Origin: Chenopodium formosanum
Taxonomy: Eukaryota; Streptophyta; Magnoliopsida; Caryophyllales; Amaranthaceae
Direction: 5' to 3'
Assembly (NCBI GenBank): GCA_024500155.1
Contig: CM044865.1
Coordinates: forward strand, 34,117,501-34,181,500
Length of the DNA stretch: 64,000 nt
Below are positions 54,978-64,000 of the stretch, in pieces (position 1 is the stretch's first letter; every line of letters starts with the position of its first letter). The notes under the pieces were generated by a model. The model had not been told where the DNA came from. It saw only the letters and a list, made by a program, of their open reading frames with translations, and ran no database searches. The translations under genes and the position numbers were made by a program.

Positions 54978-57268
54978 CCCGAGGTTTTTATTGCTTTCAT
55001 TTTCTTTCCTTTTTAGATTAGATTTTCTCTCATGAAAATTTTTGTGTGCCTTTTGCTAGGTACATGGCTTGATATACTCTTATGCATTGGTTTGGATCAA
55101 GAACCAAGGAAGTTTGACGCCTATTTTTGCTAGCATAAGGAAATCGAGATTCAATTCAAGAGGAAACCGGCTTTGAAAGGTTAAATTGGTTCATTTGCGG
55201 GTATTTACACCCACCAATATCCGGTAATATCTTTCCTAGATCTTTCTCTAATGGTTGGTGACTCGTTGGACTTGTGTTGGTTTGTTGGATTGATTTCTTT
55301 CTTTTCCCCTCCCATGGATTATTTGGTTTATGTTTGAGTATATTGTCTCATTCAAGCTTGGGGGAGGGTATCCTATCATGTTTGATGGGATGTTGATTCG
55401 TTTATGCCATGCACTTGAGTATATGCATTTTCATGTCTTTTCTTATATTTTGAAAAGTCCAAAAAGATTTTTGTTTATTTTCAAGGTAATTTTGGCAAAA
55501 TGTGTTTTGTTTGTTCTTATTTTGGACATTTTGTTTTGGGACTTGAATCCTTGAATGTTTTTCTTCCTAAGTGGTAAATGTATGCACGGTTTGAGAGTGT
55601 CATTGGTTGACTCTAGGATACTATATGCTAAGGTAGCCGGTTTAAGAACTTTTAGGGGTCCATGAAGCCTTAGTTCACGGGAATGTGGTAAGATGGAGTT
55701 GCTCTCTATAGTGGATTTGAAACCCTTGGTTGGTTTTTGTTTGGTTATAATCCCTTGTGAGCTTCATTTGTTCTAGCCTTCATCACCTTGTTGAGCGGCT
55801 ATTTAGGATCCTTGACTATGCATGTCTTAATCCTTGTTTTGACCTCTAGCTCCCAAGATCGTGACCGGGCCTCTCTAGGGGAGGAAAAGGGCACATTTTC
55901 TCATTTTTCTTTATCTTCTTTTTATTTTGTTACAAATTTGATTTTCTATTTTGCATCAACCTACTTATTAACCAATTTGAGCCTAATGTTTCCCGCTCTT
56001 GTTTAAACCGCATTACAAACCCAATGGCCTATGTTTACCAACCCTTTTAGTTAGTGAAGCATAGGCATGTGAGGTTTGAGTTTTGAGAGTGTTGATCATG
56101 AGCAAGAAAACTTTGTGAATTGGTTTAAGTACGGTATTTGAAAGTTGAGCTTGAAAAGAATATGCAAAAAGTTCGAGAAGAAAGATGCAATTCAAGAAAA
56201 TCAAATGAAGTTTCAAGAAAAAGCCGTCCATGGTTAGAAAAAGGCAAGGACACATAAAAAAAAATAAAAAAAAAATAAAAAAAAAGAAACAAATAAACAT
56301 AAATAATATATTTTAGTTTGGTTTCGTTTTCTTCCCTTGTTTAAGCATTGAGGACAACGCTTCGTTCAAGCTTGGGGGGGGAGCGTTCCTTCATTTTTTT
56401 TGTATATATTGTGTGTTAGTGTTGAGTAAGCTTGTGGGAGATGGCATTATTGGTATTTTTTTTTTATATTTTGTGAATTCTTGAGTTTGTTTTTGAGAGT
56501 AGGCCAATCTTTTGCTTCACTTAGGAAATATCACCAAAATTTTCAAATTTGTACCCCGCCTTAACCCTTAGCCTTACGTTACAACCCGATAAAAGACCCT
56601 TAGACTTTAGTAGGGTTAGGTCAAAGAACGGTGGAGGGAGATAGACTTCAAACCTATGGAGAGAGTATGCATAGTTGAGATGTCGGGATAACCTTCTCAA
56701 AGTTTTTCATTTCTTTATCTTTTTCCGGTTCCTTCGAGGAATCATGAGAAGCTAGCTTAAGGGATGATTTGAAGCTAGTGGAGAGAACGCGGCCCGATTG
56801 GTTGGGGCTAGGGTGGATTGAGTCCTCATTAGTTCTCTATGCTTAGCATATAATATGTTTCAATCAACCATTGACATCTTGGAACGTGCATACATTTGTC
56901 TATTTAGAAAGGTTTGCATCCATCGGTGTTTGTTCCTATCTCTTGTCCAAATATGAACTTGAGTTTTTCTTTATCGTTTTATGTTTCTTTTTCTTTTATT
57001 TTTATTGCCTTGCCTTGGTTTTTATTAAGAGTTGTGGGTTAAACTCTTAGGACACCCTCACGAGAGCACACTCGTCCTCTAGGGCGATCTAGGGGTTTAA
57101 AGGGCTTGTCATTAGTTGCTAAAAGTGACCGTGATTCCTACGAAAGTGAGTTAGTGTACATTCTTGTCTCCTTTAGTGTTCTAGCTTTGCTTGAATAAAT
57201 CATTCTCCTTCTCCCGTGTTTCATGTTAACTTGCTCGAGGACAAGAAAAAGGTTAGCTTGGGGGAGTT
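54978..57268 (+). other. Non-coding 3' region of element 1b with polypurine tract
   Basis: No ORF of note. 55627-57268 matches 1-1658. An A-rich tract lies at 56255-56300, a G8 run at 56374-56381, and the polypurine tract gcttgggggagt at 57256-57267. Confidence 0.8.
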
Positions 57269-57357
57269 TGATAAGTGACTTTTATGCCACTTTTTAGGGT
57301 GTTTATTGAGTCGTTTTTCGGCTTATTTTTCCAATAATTTAACCCTTTTTGTCCTTT
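57269..57357 (+). repeat. Truncated 3' LTR of element 1b (first 89 bp)
   Basis: Identical to 51519-51607, then breaks at CCTTT (57353-57357), a 5-base microhomology shared with 51373-51377, into DNA copied from upstream of the 5' LTR. Confidence 0.9.
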
Positions 57358-57498
57358 GAGTACCCTATTTCTCAAGAAGTAGACGGATTTGATGCTTACT
57401 GGGACGCTAGACCTTTATGGGAAGTGATTACCCAAAAGGTTCCTCCTTCTTTACTTAATGATGTAATGAAGTGGTTGCTGAAGAAATCTTCGACTGTG
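57353..57498 (+). repeat. Duplicated piece of the DUF7745-like gene (copy of 51373-51518)
   Basis: 146 bp that repeat the last DUF7745-B coding bases before the 5' LTR (begins gagtaccctatttctcaaga), with one mismatch seen (aag/atg at about 57470). The copy then runs into a new LTR start at the same base as at 51519. Confidence 0.92.
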
Positions 57499-57797
57499 TG
57501 ATAAGTGACTTTTATGCCACTTTTTAGGGTGTTTATTGAGTCGTTTTTCGGCTTATTTTTCCAATAATTTAACCCTTTTTGTCCTTTATTTCTTTATTCT
57601 CTTATTCTCGTCTTTTATCTTGATTTCGAGTATTTAAGTGGTTTTTAATAGTTTTTAGCTTATTTTCTTAATTTATTTAATTTATCTTATTTTCTTTGTT
57701 TTTATTTTGATCTCCATGCTTTGGTTTTGTAGGAATTATGCGCCGAAAGAAAGAAGATATCAAGAAGCCGAGTTATCTGTTGTGCGGGCGCATATGT
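57499..57797 (+). repeat. Third partial LTR of Athila-like element 1 (about 300 bp)
   Basis: TGATAAGTGAC at 57499 continues through LTR sequence to the start of the GC-rich array, where about 25 bases are missing (tgtgcgggcgcatatgtg, 57781). It ends abruptly at about 57797. At some sites it agrees with copy a rather than the present 5' LTR (ttaagtggttttt). Confidence 0.88.
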
Positions 57798-58192
57798 GTG
57801 GTTACAAATACGAATTCCCTTTAAACATGCAATAAAGGTGTGATCAAGCAGTAACAATAAAAAATAATATGTATCAAGCAACATAATAATAATCAATCAT
57901 GAATAATAATTAATAATAATTATAGTAATCACCATAATAATAATATCATCATAAATAAATAATCATCATCAAAATAATAATATTCATAATCATCTTAAAT
58001 CATAATAATTATAATCATAATCATGTTCATGTTAATATTTAAGCATAATAATAGCAAGATCCTAGGCATGATACTAACAAGATTAATAACAAACCCTAGC
58101 ATGTCACTGAGCAATAAAAATCAAATCTTTAACCCTAACATGATACTAACAATCATAAATATTAGGAAGAACATAGGAAGCATCGCAGGAAT
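57798..58192 (-). repeat. Fragment of the Tat-B LTR (copy of 44103-44493)
   Basis: About 395 bp at roughly 96-98% identity to 44103-44493 (acaaatacgaattccctttaaac … agcatcgcaggaat). It starts 460 bp into the LTR, so everything between the Athila LTR remnant and this point was deleted. It is interrupted at 58193 by the LTR of E. Confidence 0.9.
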
Positions 58193-58681
58193 TGTTTAGG
58201 GTAATTTTACCCTGCCACGTAGCCCAATCAGAAGGTGACACGTGTCAGCCCCAGATTGGTCTAAAATGGACCAATCCCTGCTTGACACGTGTCATTCCAG
58301 AAATCAAGGGAAAAGGCAGCCTTCAGGCCCAAATCCCGAGAATGCCGCAAAACGGCGCAGCCCACCAATGATTAGGGTTCAGTGACCTAATCAGGGGAAC
58401 AGTTCCCAAAGACCCTATAAATAGGGAGATGTCCCTCATTTTGAGGGCACGTTTTACCATTTATTACACCAACATTCTCTTACATCAGAGAAACACCTGA
58501 GCTTGGAATTCAAGCAGATACCCACCTAAGTTTCCGTTCTCTTTATTCCGTTTCAAGTTACTAACTTGACCGTCGGAGGCGGAGCTTCAACCACCCGGAG
58601 TCTCCGTTATTTTGCAGGTAAAGACCGGCCGGATCAGACTTCGTGACGTAACTCTCCCGAGGGACAAAAACACCCAAAACA
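58193..58681 (+). repeat. 5' LTR of E (489 bp)
   Basis: Starts TGTTTAGGGTAATTTTACCC and ends cacccaaaaca, two bases before the primer site. Same length as both LTRs of E'. Confidence 0.93.
58200..58425 (+). promoter_or_regulatory. LTR-E promoter with palindromic ACGTG words and TATA box
   Basis: GGGTAATTTTACCC (58199-58212), GCCACGTAGC (decayed GCCACGTGGC, about 58214-58223), TGACACGTGTCA (about 58236 and 58283), inverted repeat attggtctaaaatggaccaat, then ccctataaataggg (58412-58425). These words resemble G-boxes; the pairings are the same as in the E' LTRs. Confidence 0.65.
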
Positions 58682-58683
58682 TT

Positions 58684-58701
58684 TGGCGTCGTCTGTGGGG
58701 A
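58684..58701 (+). other. Primer binding site of E
   Basis: TGGCGTCGTCTGTGGGGA, one change from the E' site (TGGCGCCGTC..). The change is C to T at a CpG. Confidence 0.85.
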
Positions 58702-58714
58702 GAGTACCTCGAAT

Positions 58715-61157
58715 ATGGTTCAAGAGTCTGTACCACCCCCTAACCGTCTGGGTGAAGACCCAGAAGTTTTTACCGACCATGAGGAGGATGAAGACCCTCA
58801 GGTCGAAGCCTTTACAGCCAAAGACGGCTCTCTCAGAACCAAGCGCATCCTGCCCTGAGACACTCTGGAGCAGGGTGCCTCCCAGGCGGGTCCAAGTCGA
58901 CCCTCTGGGCAGCCGAAAGGGGAAATCCAAACGGCAGCTGGATCAGCCCCTGTCACCCGAGACGAACTCATGAGGTTCATGACAAGTTTCAAGGGTGAAA
59001 TTATAGAGCTGATCACCAAAATCCGGGCTGGCCCAAGTAAAGGTCAGCCGGAAAAAAAAAACCCCTCCAGAGAAGGGGAAGTCAGTAAGAAACCGGCAGC
59101 CCACTCCCCATCCAAAGGAGAAGGCAGCCGGAACCATTGATTGGTCAAAGATTCTCCTTCCTGGGAAGAACACCAACAACACTCGCCGGACTCAGCAGCC
59201 GGTGAGAAGTAAAAAATCAACTCTTGATGCCCGGGAGATTATCAACCGGAAGAGAAATCAATCGCTGTCTGAGTCGACTTCAACGTCGAACTTTCCAGAC
59301 AGTTTCAACAATAATTCTGCAGGGAGTGCACCCTCCTTGCATGAAAGTCAGAGAGGCGGTAATACCGTCTATTCTGGCCCTCATATGATTGGAGCTGTAC
59401 CGTATGTGCCTACTCAGGCTTACGGACAGTATCCTCCTCACTTCATGCAGCCGGCCTTCTTTGGGGGTCAGGCGGCATACCCAAATGTCCAGCCACTGGA
59501 CTGGCAGCTTCGTCTGCTGCGCCTGGGTGAACAACCTTCTGCGTTCACTCGGGAGATAACTGAGGCGGCTCAGCCGGCCAAGGTTAAGAACGTGTTGGTT
59601 GGTACCTATGATGGTACCACCAATCCGGAAGACCACCTCATGGCTTACACCAACCTCATGTACCTGCAGGGGTTGGATGATGCCACTTGGTGTCGGTGTT
59701 TCCCGGCTAGATTGAAGGGCATTGTCCAACAATGGTTTGGCAATTTGCCAGCCGGGTCCATCGATAGCTTCAGGAAGCTCGCCTTTCTGTTTGCTTCCAA
59801 CTTCTCAATGAACATCCCTGCTAAGAAAACAAGCCTTGATTTGAGCACTGTTAAGCAGGGAGAGAGAGAAGGGCTGCGCTCATATGTTAGACGGTTCAAT
59901 CTGATAAGAATTCTGATTCAAGGATTATCTGACGAGGTAGCTTTTACAGACTTTTTCAAGGGTCTGAGAGACGGGTCGACTTTTAAGTTCGACCTCGTCA
60001 AAAAAGGGGCTTTCACCTTACAAGCGGCCCTGAGGGAGGCGGAGAGCTACATCCAAGCTACCGACCTCTGCTCGCCTGGTAGCCAGTTGGACTCCAAAAA
60101 GTCCGACAAGCAGAAAGACAGTCGGTCAGCTCAGGCGGCCAAAAACAAAGAAAAGAGCAAGAAAAGAAAAGAAGTCTGGGTGGTTACTGACTCTGACCAG
60201 CCGTCCCATAAGAAAAAGAAAGAGTTTAAACCGTACGTCCCCAAGTACGAGTTTAACAAAGACTGCAACTCCATCCTCATGGAGGTAAAGGACCGGCTGT
60301 CCATTAAGAAGCCAAATCCTATGAAGAGCTCTGTCCAGTCACAGAACAAAAATAAATTTTGTCAGTTCCATGAGAAAGTTGGCCATGACACCAACGACTG
60401 CTTTAGTCTTCAGCGGGCGTTGGACCGTCTGGCTGACAAAGGGCTGCTGAAGTCCTACATTTCTAAGTCCCCAACCGGGGCAAAAAAGAAAAACAAGGGT
60501 CAGTCCTCCAAGACTACCCCCCAGCCTGCTAGTAATTCGGATACCGACAAGGAGTCGGTCTACACTATAGCAGGTGGGTTCTCATGTGGTGGCCCTACCA
60601 TCCGGGGCACCAAGAGTCATCTTCGAAAGATGGACAAAGATGATGATGAGCAGGCGGAAGCTAGCTCCTCCTTCCCAAACGTCTTGATCACTGAGAAGGA
60701 CAGGGGCAGCGTCTGCCGCCCGCATGATGACCCGGTGGTCATTGAATGTAAGGTTGTCAACCAGCTGGTTGGAAAAATCCTTATTGACACCGGCAACTCA
60801 TCAGACAACATCAGCCTCCGGTGCCTGCAAAAGCTGAAATACAATGTCAGCAGCATGCATCCGGTCACCCACCCCTTGGTTGGTTTTGGGGGTGGGATGG
60901 TCTACCCAGCCGGGAGAATTGACTTACCTATCCGGCTGGGAGAGAAAGGCCAGGGACGACATATTGTTGTCAGATTCTTGGTCGTTGAAGAGTTGACCGC
61001 CTACAACATCATCCTTGGCAGGCCAACCCTCAACGTAGCCAAGGCAGTAATCATCCCGTCCATCATGCTCATCAAGTATGAGAGGGATGACGGCTCTGTT
61101 GGTTCCTTGAATGGGGATCAGAAGACGGCCCGAGAGTGCTATCTCTCAGCCGTCTGA
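58715..61157 (+). pseudogene. gag-pro: Gag and protease of E (nearly intact)
   Basis: The start at 58715 (MVQESVPPPNRLGEDPEVFT) is matched by E'. A TGA at 58856 and a frameshift at ten A (59052-59061) break the N-terminus. From 59202 the frame is open for 651 residues: capsid (YDGTTNPEDHLMAYTNLMYL, WFGNLPAGS, SYVRRFNLIR), a basic Lys/Ser stretch, knuckle-like CQFHEKVGHDTNDC at about residue 385 of that frame, and aspartic protease with ILIDTGNSSD (about 527) and NIILGRPTLN (about 605). It stops at TGA 61155, after which the same frame continues into RT. Confidence 0.9.
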
Positions 61158-64000
61158 GATACCGTGGCCCCAGGCGGTCAGGAACCAATAGACCTTGACA
61201 ATGTCAAGGATGCCGACCCAGCTCCACCAGCAGCCGGGAAGAAAAGAAAGGCACCTCTGCTGATGGGGGTGAAGAAAGAGAAAAAATAGCAATCATTGAC
61301 CGGTGAACGGTCAGATGAGCTCCGTCCCCAACCGGCTGGCGAAAGCATTGATCTCGTTCTGGATGACGGTCGTCCAGAACGCACTGTTAAGGTTGGGACG
61401 CTTGCTCATGCTACCTTGGGTGCAAGCTTGCACCTTCTGCTGAAAGAATTCAAAGACATTTTTGCCTTTGAAGTAGAAGAGATGCCAGGCGTCACCCCGG
61501 ATCTTGCTGTCCACAAGCCCGCCGTGGACCCCAAAAAGAAGCCCATTCGGCAAAAGAAAAGAAACCACGGCGAGGAAAGAAGTCAGGCGGCAGCTGCCGA
61601 AGTCAAAAAGCTGCTAGACGCCAGGTTCATTCGGCCATGTAATTTTCCCGACTGGGTGGCCAATGTGGTCCTTGTTAAGAAACCGAATGGGACCTGGCGC
61701 ATGTGTGTTGATTACACAGACCTCTACAAGGCGTGTCCAAAGGACAGTTACCCGCTTCCAAAGATCGACAGTCTGGTCGATTCTACCGCCGGTCACGTCT
61801 TGATGAGCTTTATGGATGCCTACTCCGGCTTCCATCAGATACCCCTGTGGAAGAAAGATCAAGAGAAGACGGCCTTTGTCACTGATCAGGGGTTGAAAAA
61901 TGCACCTGCCACTTTCCAACGGATGATTAATACGGTATTCATTAATTAGATTGGGAGGAATGTGGAGGCGTACATTGATGACATGATAGTCAAATCCAAG
62001 CAGCAGGCGGATCACCTTGCTAATCTCTGAGAAACCTTCACCACACTCATGCGGCATAAGGTTATGTTAAATCCTAAAAAATGCGTCTTTAGTGTTGAGT
62101 CTGGGAAGTTTCTCAGATTCCCAATTGATCAAAAGGGGATAGAGGCTAACCCCGAAAAGATACAGGCGGTGATTGACATGAAGTCACCCCGTTCTGTCAA
62201 GGAAGTCCAAAGACGCACCTGTTGTCTGGCCGCCTTGGGGAGGTTTCTCAGCCGGTCAGGTGACAAATGCCTCTACTTCTTCCAAGCAATCAGGAAGAAG
62301 ACCAGATTTGAATGGGGGGATGATGCTGAGGCGGCGTTCCAGAGATTGAAAGAGCATTTACATTCTCTGCCTAGCTTGGTCAGTCCTTTGCCTAGGGAGA
62401 CGTTGTACATGTACTTAGCCGTCTCAGACCATGCCCTCAGTGTCATTCTCCTTGCTGAGCGAGACGGCGTGCAGCTCCTGGTTTACTTCATTAGCCATGT
62501 TCTCAAAAATGATGAACTCCGGTACCCCATGGTTGAAAATTTTGGCCTTGCTTTGTATATGGCATTCAAAAAATTGAAGCCTTACTTTTTGGCACATCCG
62601 GTGGTGATCTACACGGACCAGCCACTCAAGCGGCCAATGTCTACCTTGGACTCATCCGGGAGAATGTTGAAATGGGCTATTGAAATGCAGAGTCTTAAAA
62701 TCACTTACGAATCAAGAAAGGCAATGAAAGGCCAGGCGTTTGCCGACTTCATTGTCGAAATGACTCGTCCGGTGGCTCCAGATAATCTTGATCAGGTTTA
62801 GAAAGTGTACGTAGACGGGAGCTCTACAAAGAACGGCTGTGGTGCAGGCATAATTTATGAGTCTCCTGAGGGAGACAGATTTGAATATGCACTACGCTTC
62901 AAGTTTCAGGCCTCTAACAATGAGGCGGAATATGAAGCCCTGCTAGCCGGCATACGCATGTGTAAGGCGGCGGGGGCCATGAAAATTGACGCCTACTCTG
63001 ATTCTCAATTGGTTGTTAGCTAGTACGAGGGAAGTTATGAGGCTACCCATCCGGCTATGATCAAATATCTTCAGGCAGTCAAAGAGGAGGCCGGGACACT
63101 TGAGGAATTCCGACTAAATCAAGTGCCTAGGTCTAAAAACAACCAGGCGGATGCATTGTCAAAACTGACATCTTCCTCCTGCCATGATACGCCTCGGTCC
63201 GTCTTTTGGGAAGTTCTGGAAAAGAGAAGCATCTATGAAGATCCCATTGGAGTTCTGGACCGAAGCTCTACCTGGATGGATGGCATCCGGGCTTATCTTT
63301 CAGACGGCACACTTCCTAATTCGCCACAGGAAGCAGCCGTCCTGAAGAAGCGAGCTGCAAGCTTCAAGTTGAGAAATGGAGAACTCTTCAAGGCGGGGTT
63401 TCTTAAACCCCTGTTGAAGTGTGTCACCCCAGAAAAGGGGAGGGAAGTTCTCGAGGACTTGCACTCGGGATTCTGCGCCTCTCACATAGGCGGCAGGTCC
63501 TTAGCCGTCAGAGCCCGACGACATTATTTTTGGCCCACTCTTGAGGCAGACGCCAAGGAGTTGGTTAAGAAATATGACAAGTGCCAAAAGTTTGGCAAAC
63601 ATATTCATCGTCCGGCTACTGATCTGACGGCCATCCACAGCCCAATCCCGTTTGCAAAATGGGGCATGGATATTCTAGGCCCCTACACGCTTGCTCCAGG
63701 CGGAAAGCGTTACATCTTAGTGGCTATGGATTATTTCACCAAGTGGGTTGAGGCTGAGGCGGTTAAAAACATCAAGACCTCAGACGTAATTTCTTTCATT
63801 TGGAAGAATGTTATCACCCGGTACGGGGTACCTATGTCTATGGTGTTTGATAATGGTCCTCAGTTTGAGACGCCTCAGCTAAAAACTTGGTTGGGAGATT
63901 AGGGGATCTCAAGCTGTTTTGCATCTGTTGGCCGGCCCCAAGCAAACGGCCAAGTTGAAGCCTTCAACAAACTCATCTCAGACGGAATTAAGAAGAAAAT
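61158..64000 (+). pseudogene. pol: Pol of E: RT, RNase H, archaeal-type RNase H, integrase; same frame, six further stops
   Basis: One frame runs from protease to the window end, with stops at 61287, 61947, 62028, 62799, 63021 and 63900 and no frameshift. RT: KKLLDARFIRPCNFPDWVAN, motif A SFMDAYSGFHQI (Asp present), catalytic YIDDM at about 61973. RNase H: LAVSDHALSVILLAERDG, VVIYTDQPLK. Second RNase H (62805 on): YVDGSSTKNGCGAGI, NNEAEYEALLAGI, SDSQLVVS, NNQADALSKL. Integrase: HSGFCASH, then YDKC where CxxC is usual (one Cys lost), WGMDILGPY, VFDNGPQFE, PQANGQVEAFN (DDE triad present). The start of RT in the frame is not marked by an ATG, since it is a polyprotein. Confidence 0.92.

Larger units (their letters stand above)
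51519..57357 (+). mobile_element. Athila-like element 1, copy b (gag-only, non-autonomous)
   Basis: 5' LTR 51519-53108, primer binding site 53114-53131, one gag-like gene (53228-54977), 2.3 kb of non-coding DNA, polypurine tract (gcttgggggagt, 57256-57267), then only the first 89 bp of the 3' LTR (57269-57357). There is no protease, RT or integrase, so it depends on enzymes in trans. The first 89 bp of the two LTRs are identical by eye, so this is a fairly young insertion. It entered the last exon of the Tat-B DUF7745-like gene. The 3' end was rearranged by duplication of flanking DNA. Confidence 0.87.
43641..58192 (-). mobile_element. Tat-B: Tat-lineage element with antisense PMD and DUF7745 genes, pol deleted
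   Basis: Minus-strand element: 3' LTR at 43641-45630, 3' untranslated region with 68-bp tandem repeats, then on the opposite strand a PMD gene (47330-49638) and a DUF7745-like gene (50331-51521). Athila-like element 1b is inserted in the last exon at 51519. At 57798-58192 a fragment equal to positions 44103-44493 of the LTR appears, the remnant of the other LTR; gag, pol and the primer site between are gone. Retand-like E entered that fragment at 58193. Tat-B itself sits at the end of LTR D. Confidence 0.72.
58193..64000 (+). mobile_element. Retand-like Tat element E (5' LTR, gag-pol; runs off the window)
   Basis: LTR 58193-58681, primer binding site 58684-58701, gag-protease, RT, RNase H, second (archaeal-type) RNase H and integrase in one frame. 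The second RNase H places it in the Tat lineage. It is inserted in the Tat-B LTR fragment; the left flank is ggaat (58188-58192). Close relative of the deleted element at 36899-43190 (gag very similar), and it shows which parts that one lost. The 3' half lies beyond 64000. Confidence 0.92.

Overview
This is a stretch of repeat-rich nuclear DNA from a flowering plant, probably a eudicot with a large genome. I see no intact host gene, rRNA or tRNA. Nearly all of the 64 kb is nested Ty3/gypsy LTR retrotransposons of the Athila-like and Tat (Ogre/Retand-like) groups, plus one CACTA DNA transposon. Evidence for a plant: PBSs complementary to plant tRNAs, plant mobile domain (PMD) genes, an archaeal-type second RNase H in the Tat pol genes, and captured plant gene pieces (TRAP-beta, 3-ketoacyl-CoA thiolase, CC-NLR). 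Names below (Tat-A, Athila-1 and so on) are mine. The species cannot be fixed from the sequence.

Layout. 1-3247: 3' end of Athila-like element 1 (copy a) with its 3' LTR. 3248-25252: minus-strand Tat-lineage element Tat-A (5' LTR 23779-25252, PBS, gag, protease, RT, RNase H, integrase). Its 3' region carries, antisense to the element, a PMD gene and a DUF7745-like gene. Tat-A is split inside its second RNase H by an Athila-like gag-only element (11348-17848) whose two LTRs belong to different subfamilies. 25253-32160: fragment of another Tat-type element (Tat-C) with a tandem repeat and a third DUF7745-like gene. That gene is split by a 4,000-bp Pack-type CACTA element (27632-31631) with a perfect 3-bp target duplication and pieces of three host genes. 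32161-43640: 3' part of Athila-like element D. Its LTR is interrupted by a minus-strand, pol-less Retand-like element (36899-43190) that keeps 489-bp LTRs, gag and an antisense Transposase_28-like gene. 43641-58192: minus-strand Tat-B (3' LTR, 68-bp tandem repeats, antisense PMD and DUF7745 genes, then a fragment of its other LTR). It is interrupted by Athila-like element 1 copy b (51519-57357), which has rearranged 3' ends. 58193-64000: plus-strand Retand-like element E (LTR, PBS, gag-protease-RT-RNase H-aRNase H-integrase), running off the window and interrupted by in-frame stops.

The strongest unexplained pattern is regulatory. Almost every promoter in these elements has, about 10-65 bp upstream of a TATA box, a 30-300 bp array of short, self-complementary, CpG-rich words. 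The word differs between families but is shared by all promoters of one element: the LTR promoter and the internal promoters of the antisense genes. Tat-A uses a TTGCGCGCGACA-like word, Tat-B GGCGCCA, Tat-C CACCGTGnCACGG, the Retand-like element GCCACGTGGC/TGACACGTGTCA, Athila-1 and D GTGCGGGCGCGCA, and the 16382 LTR GGTTCGGCCGAACC. This looks like an element-specific cis-regulatory code, formally similar to the motif arrays bound by VANDAL anti-silencing proteins or Spm TnpA. The binding factor is unknown; the co-resident PMD and DUF7745 proteins are candidates by inference only.

All coding regions here except the gag ORF at 12504-14036 and the protease-region ORF of Tat-A carry stops or frameshifts. 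Many of the stops fit decay by C-to-T deamination.
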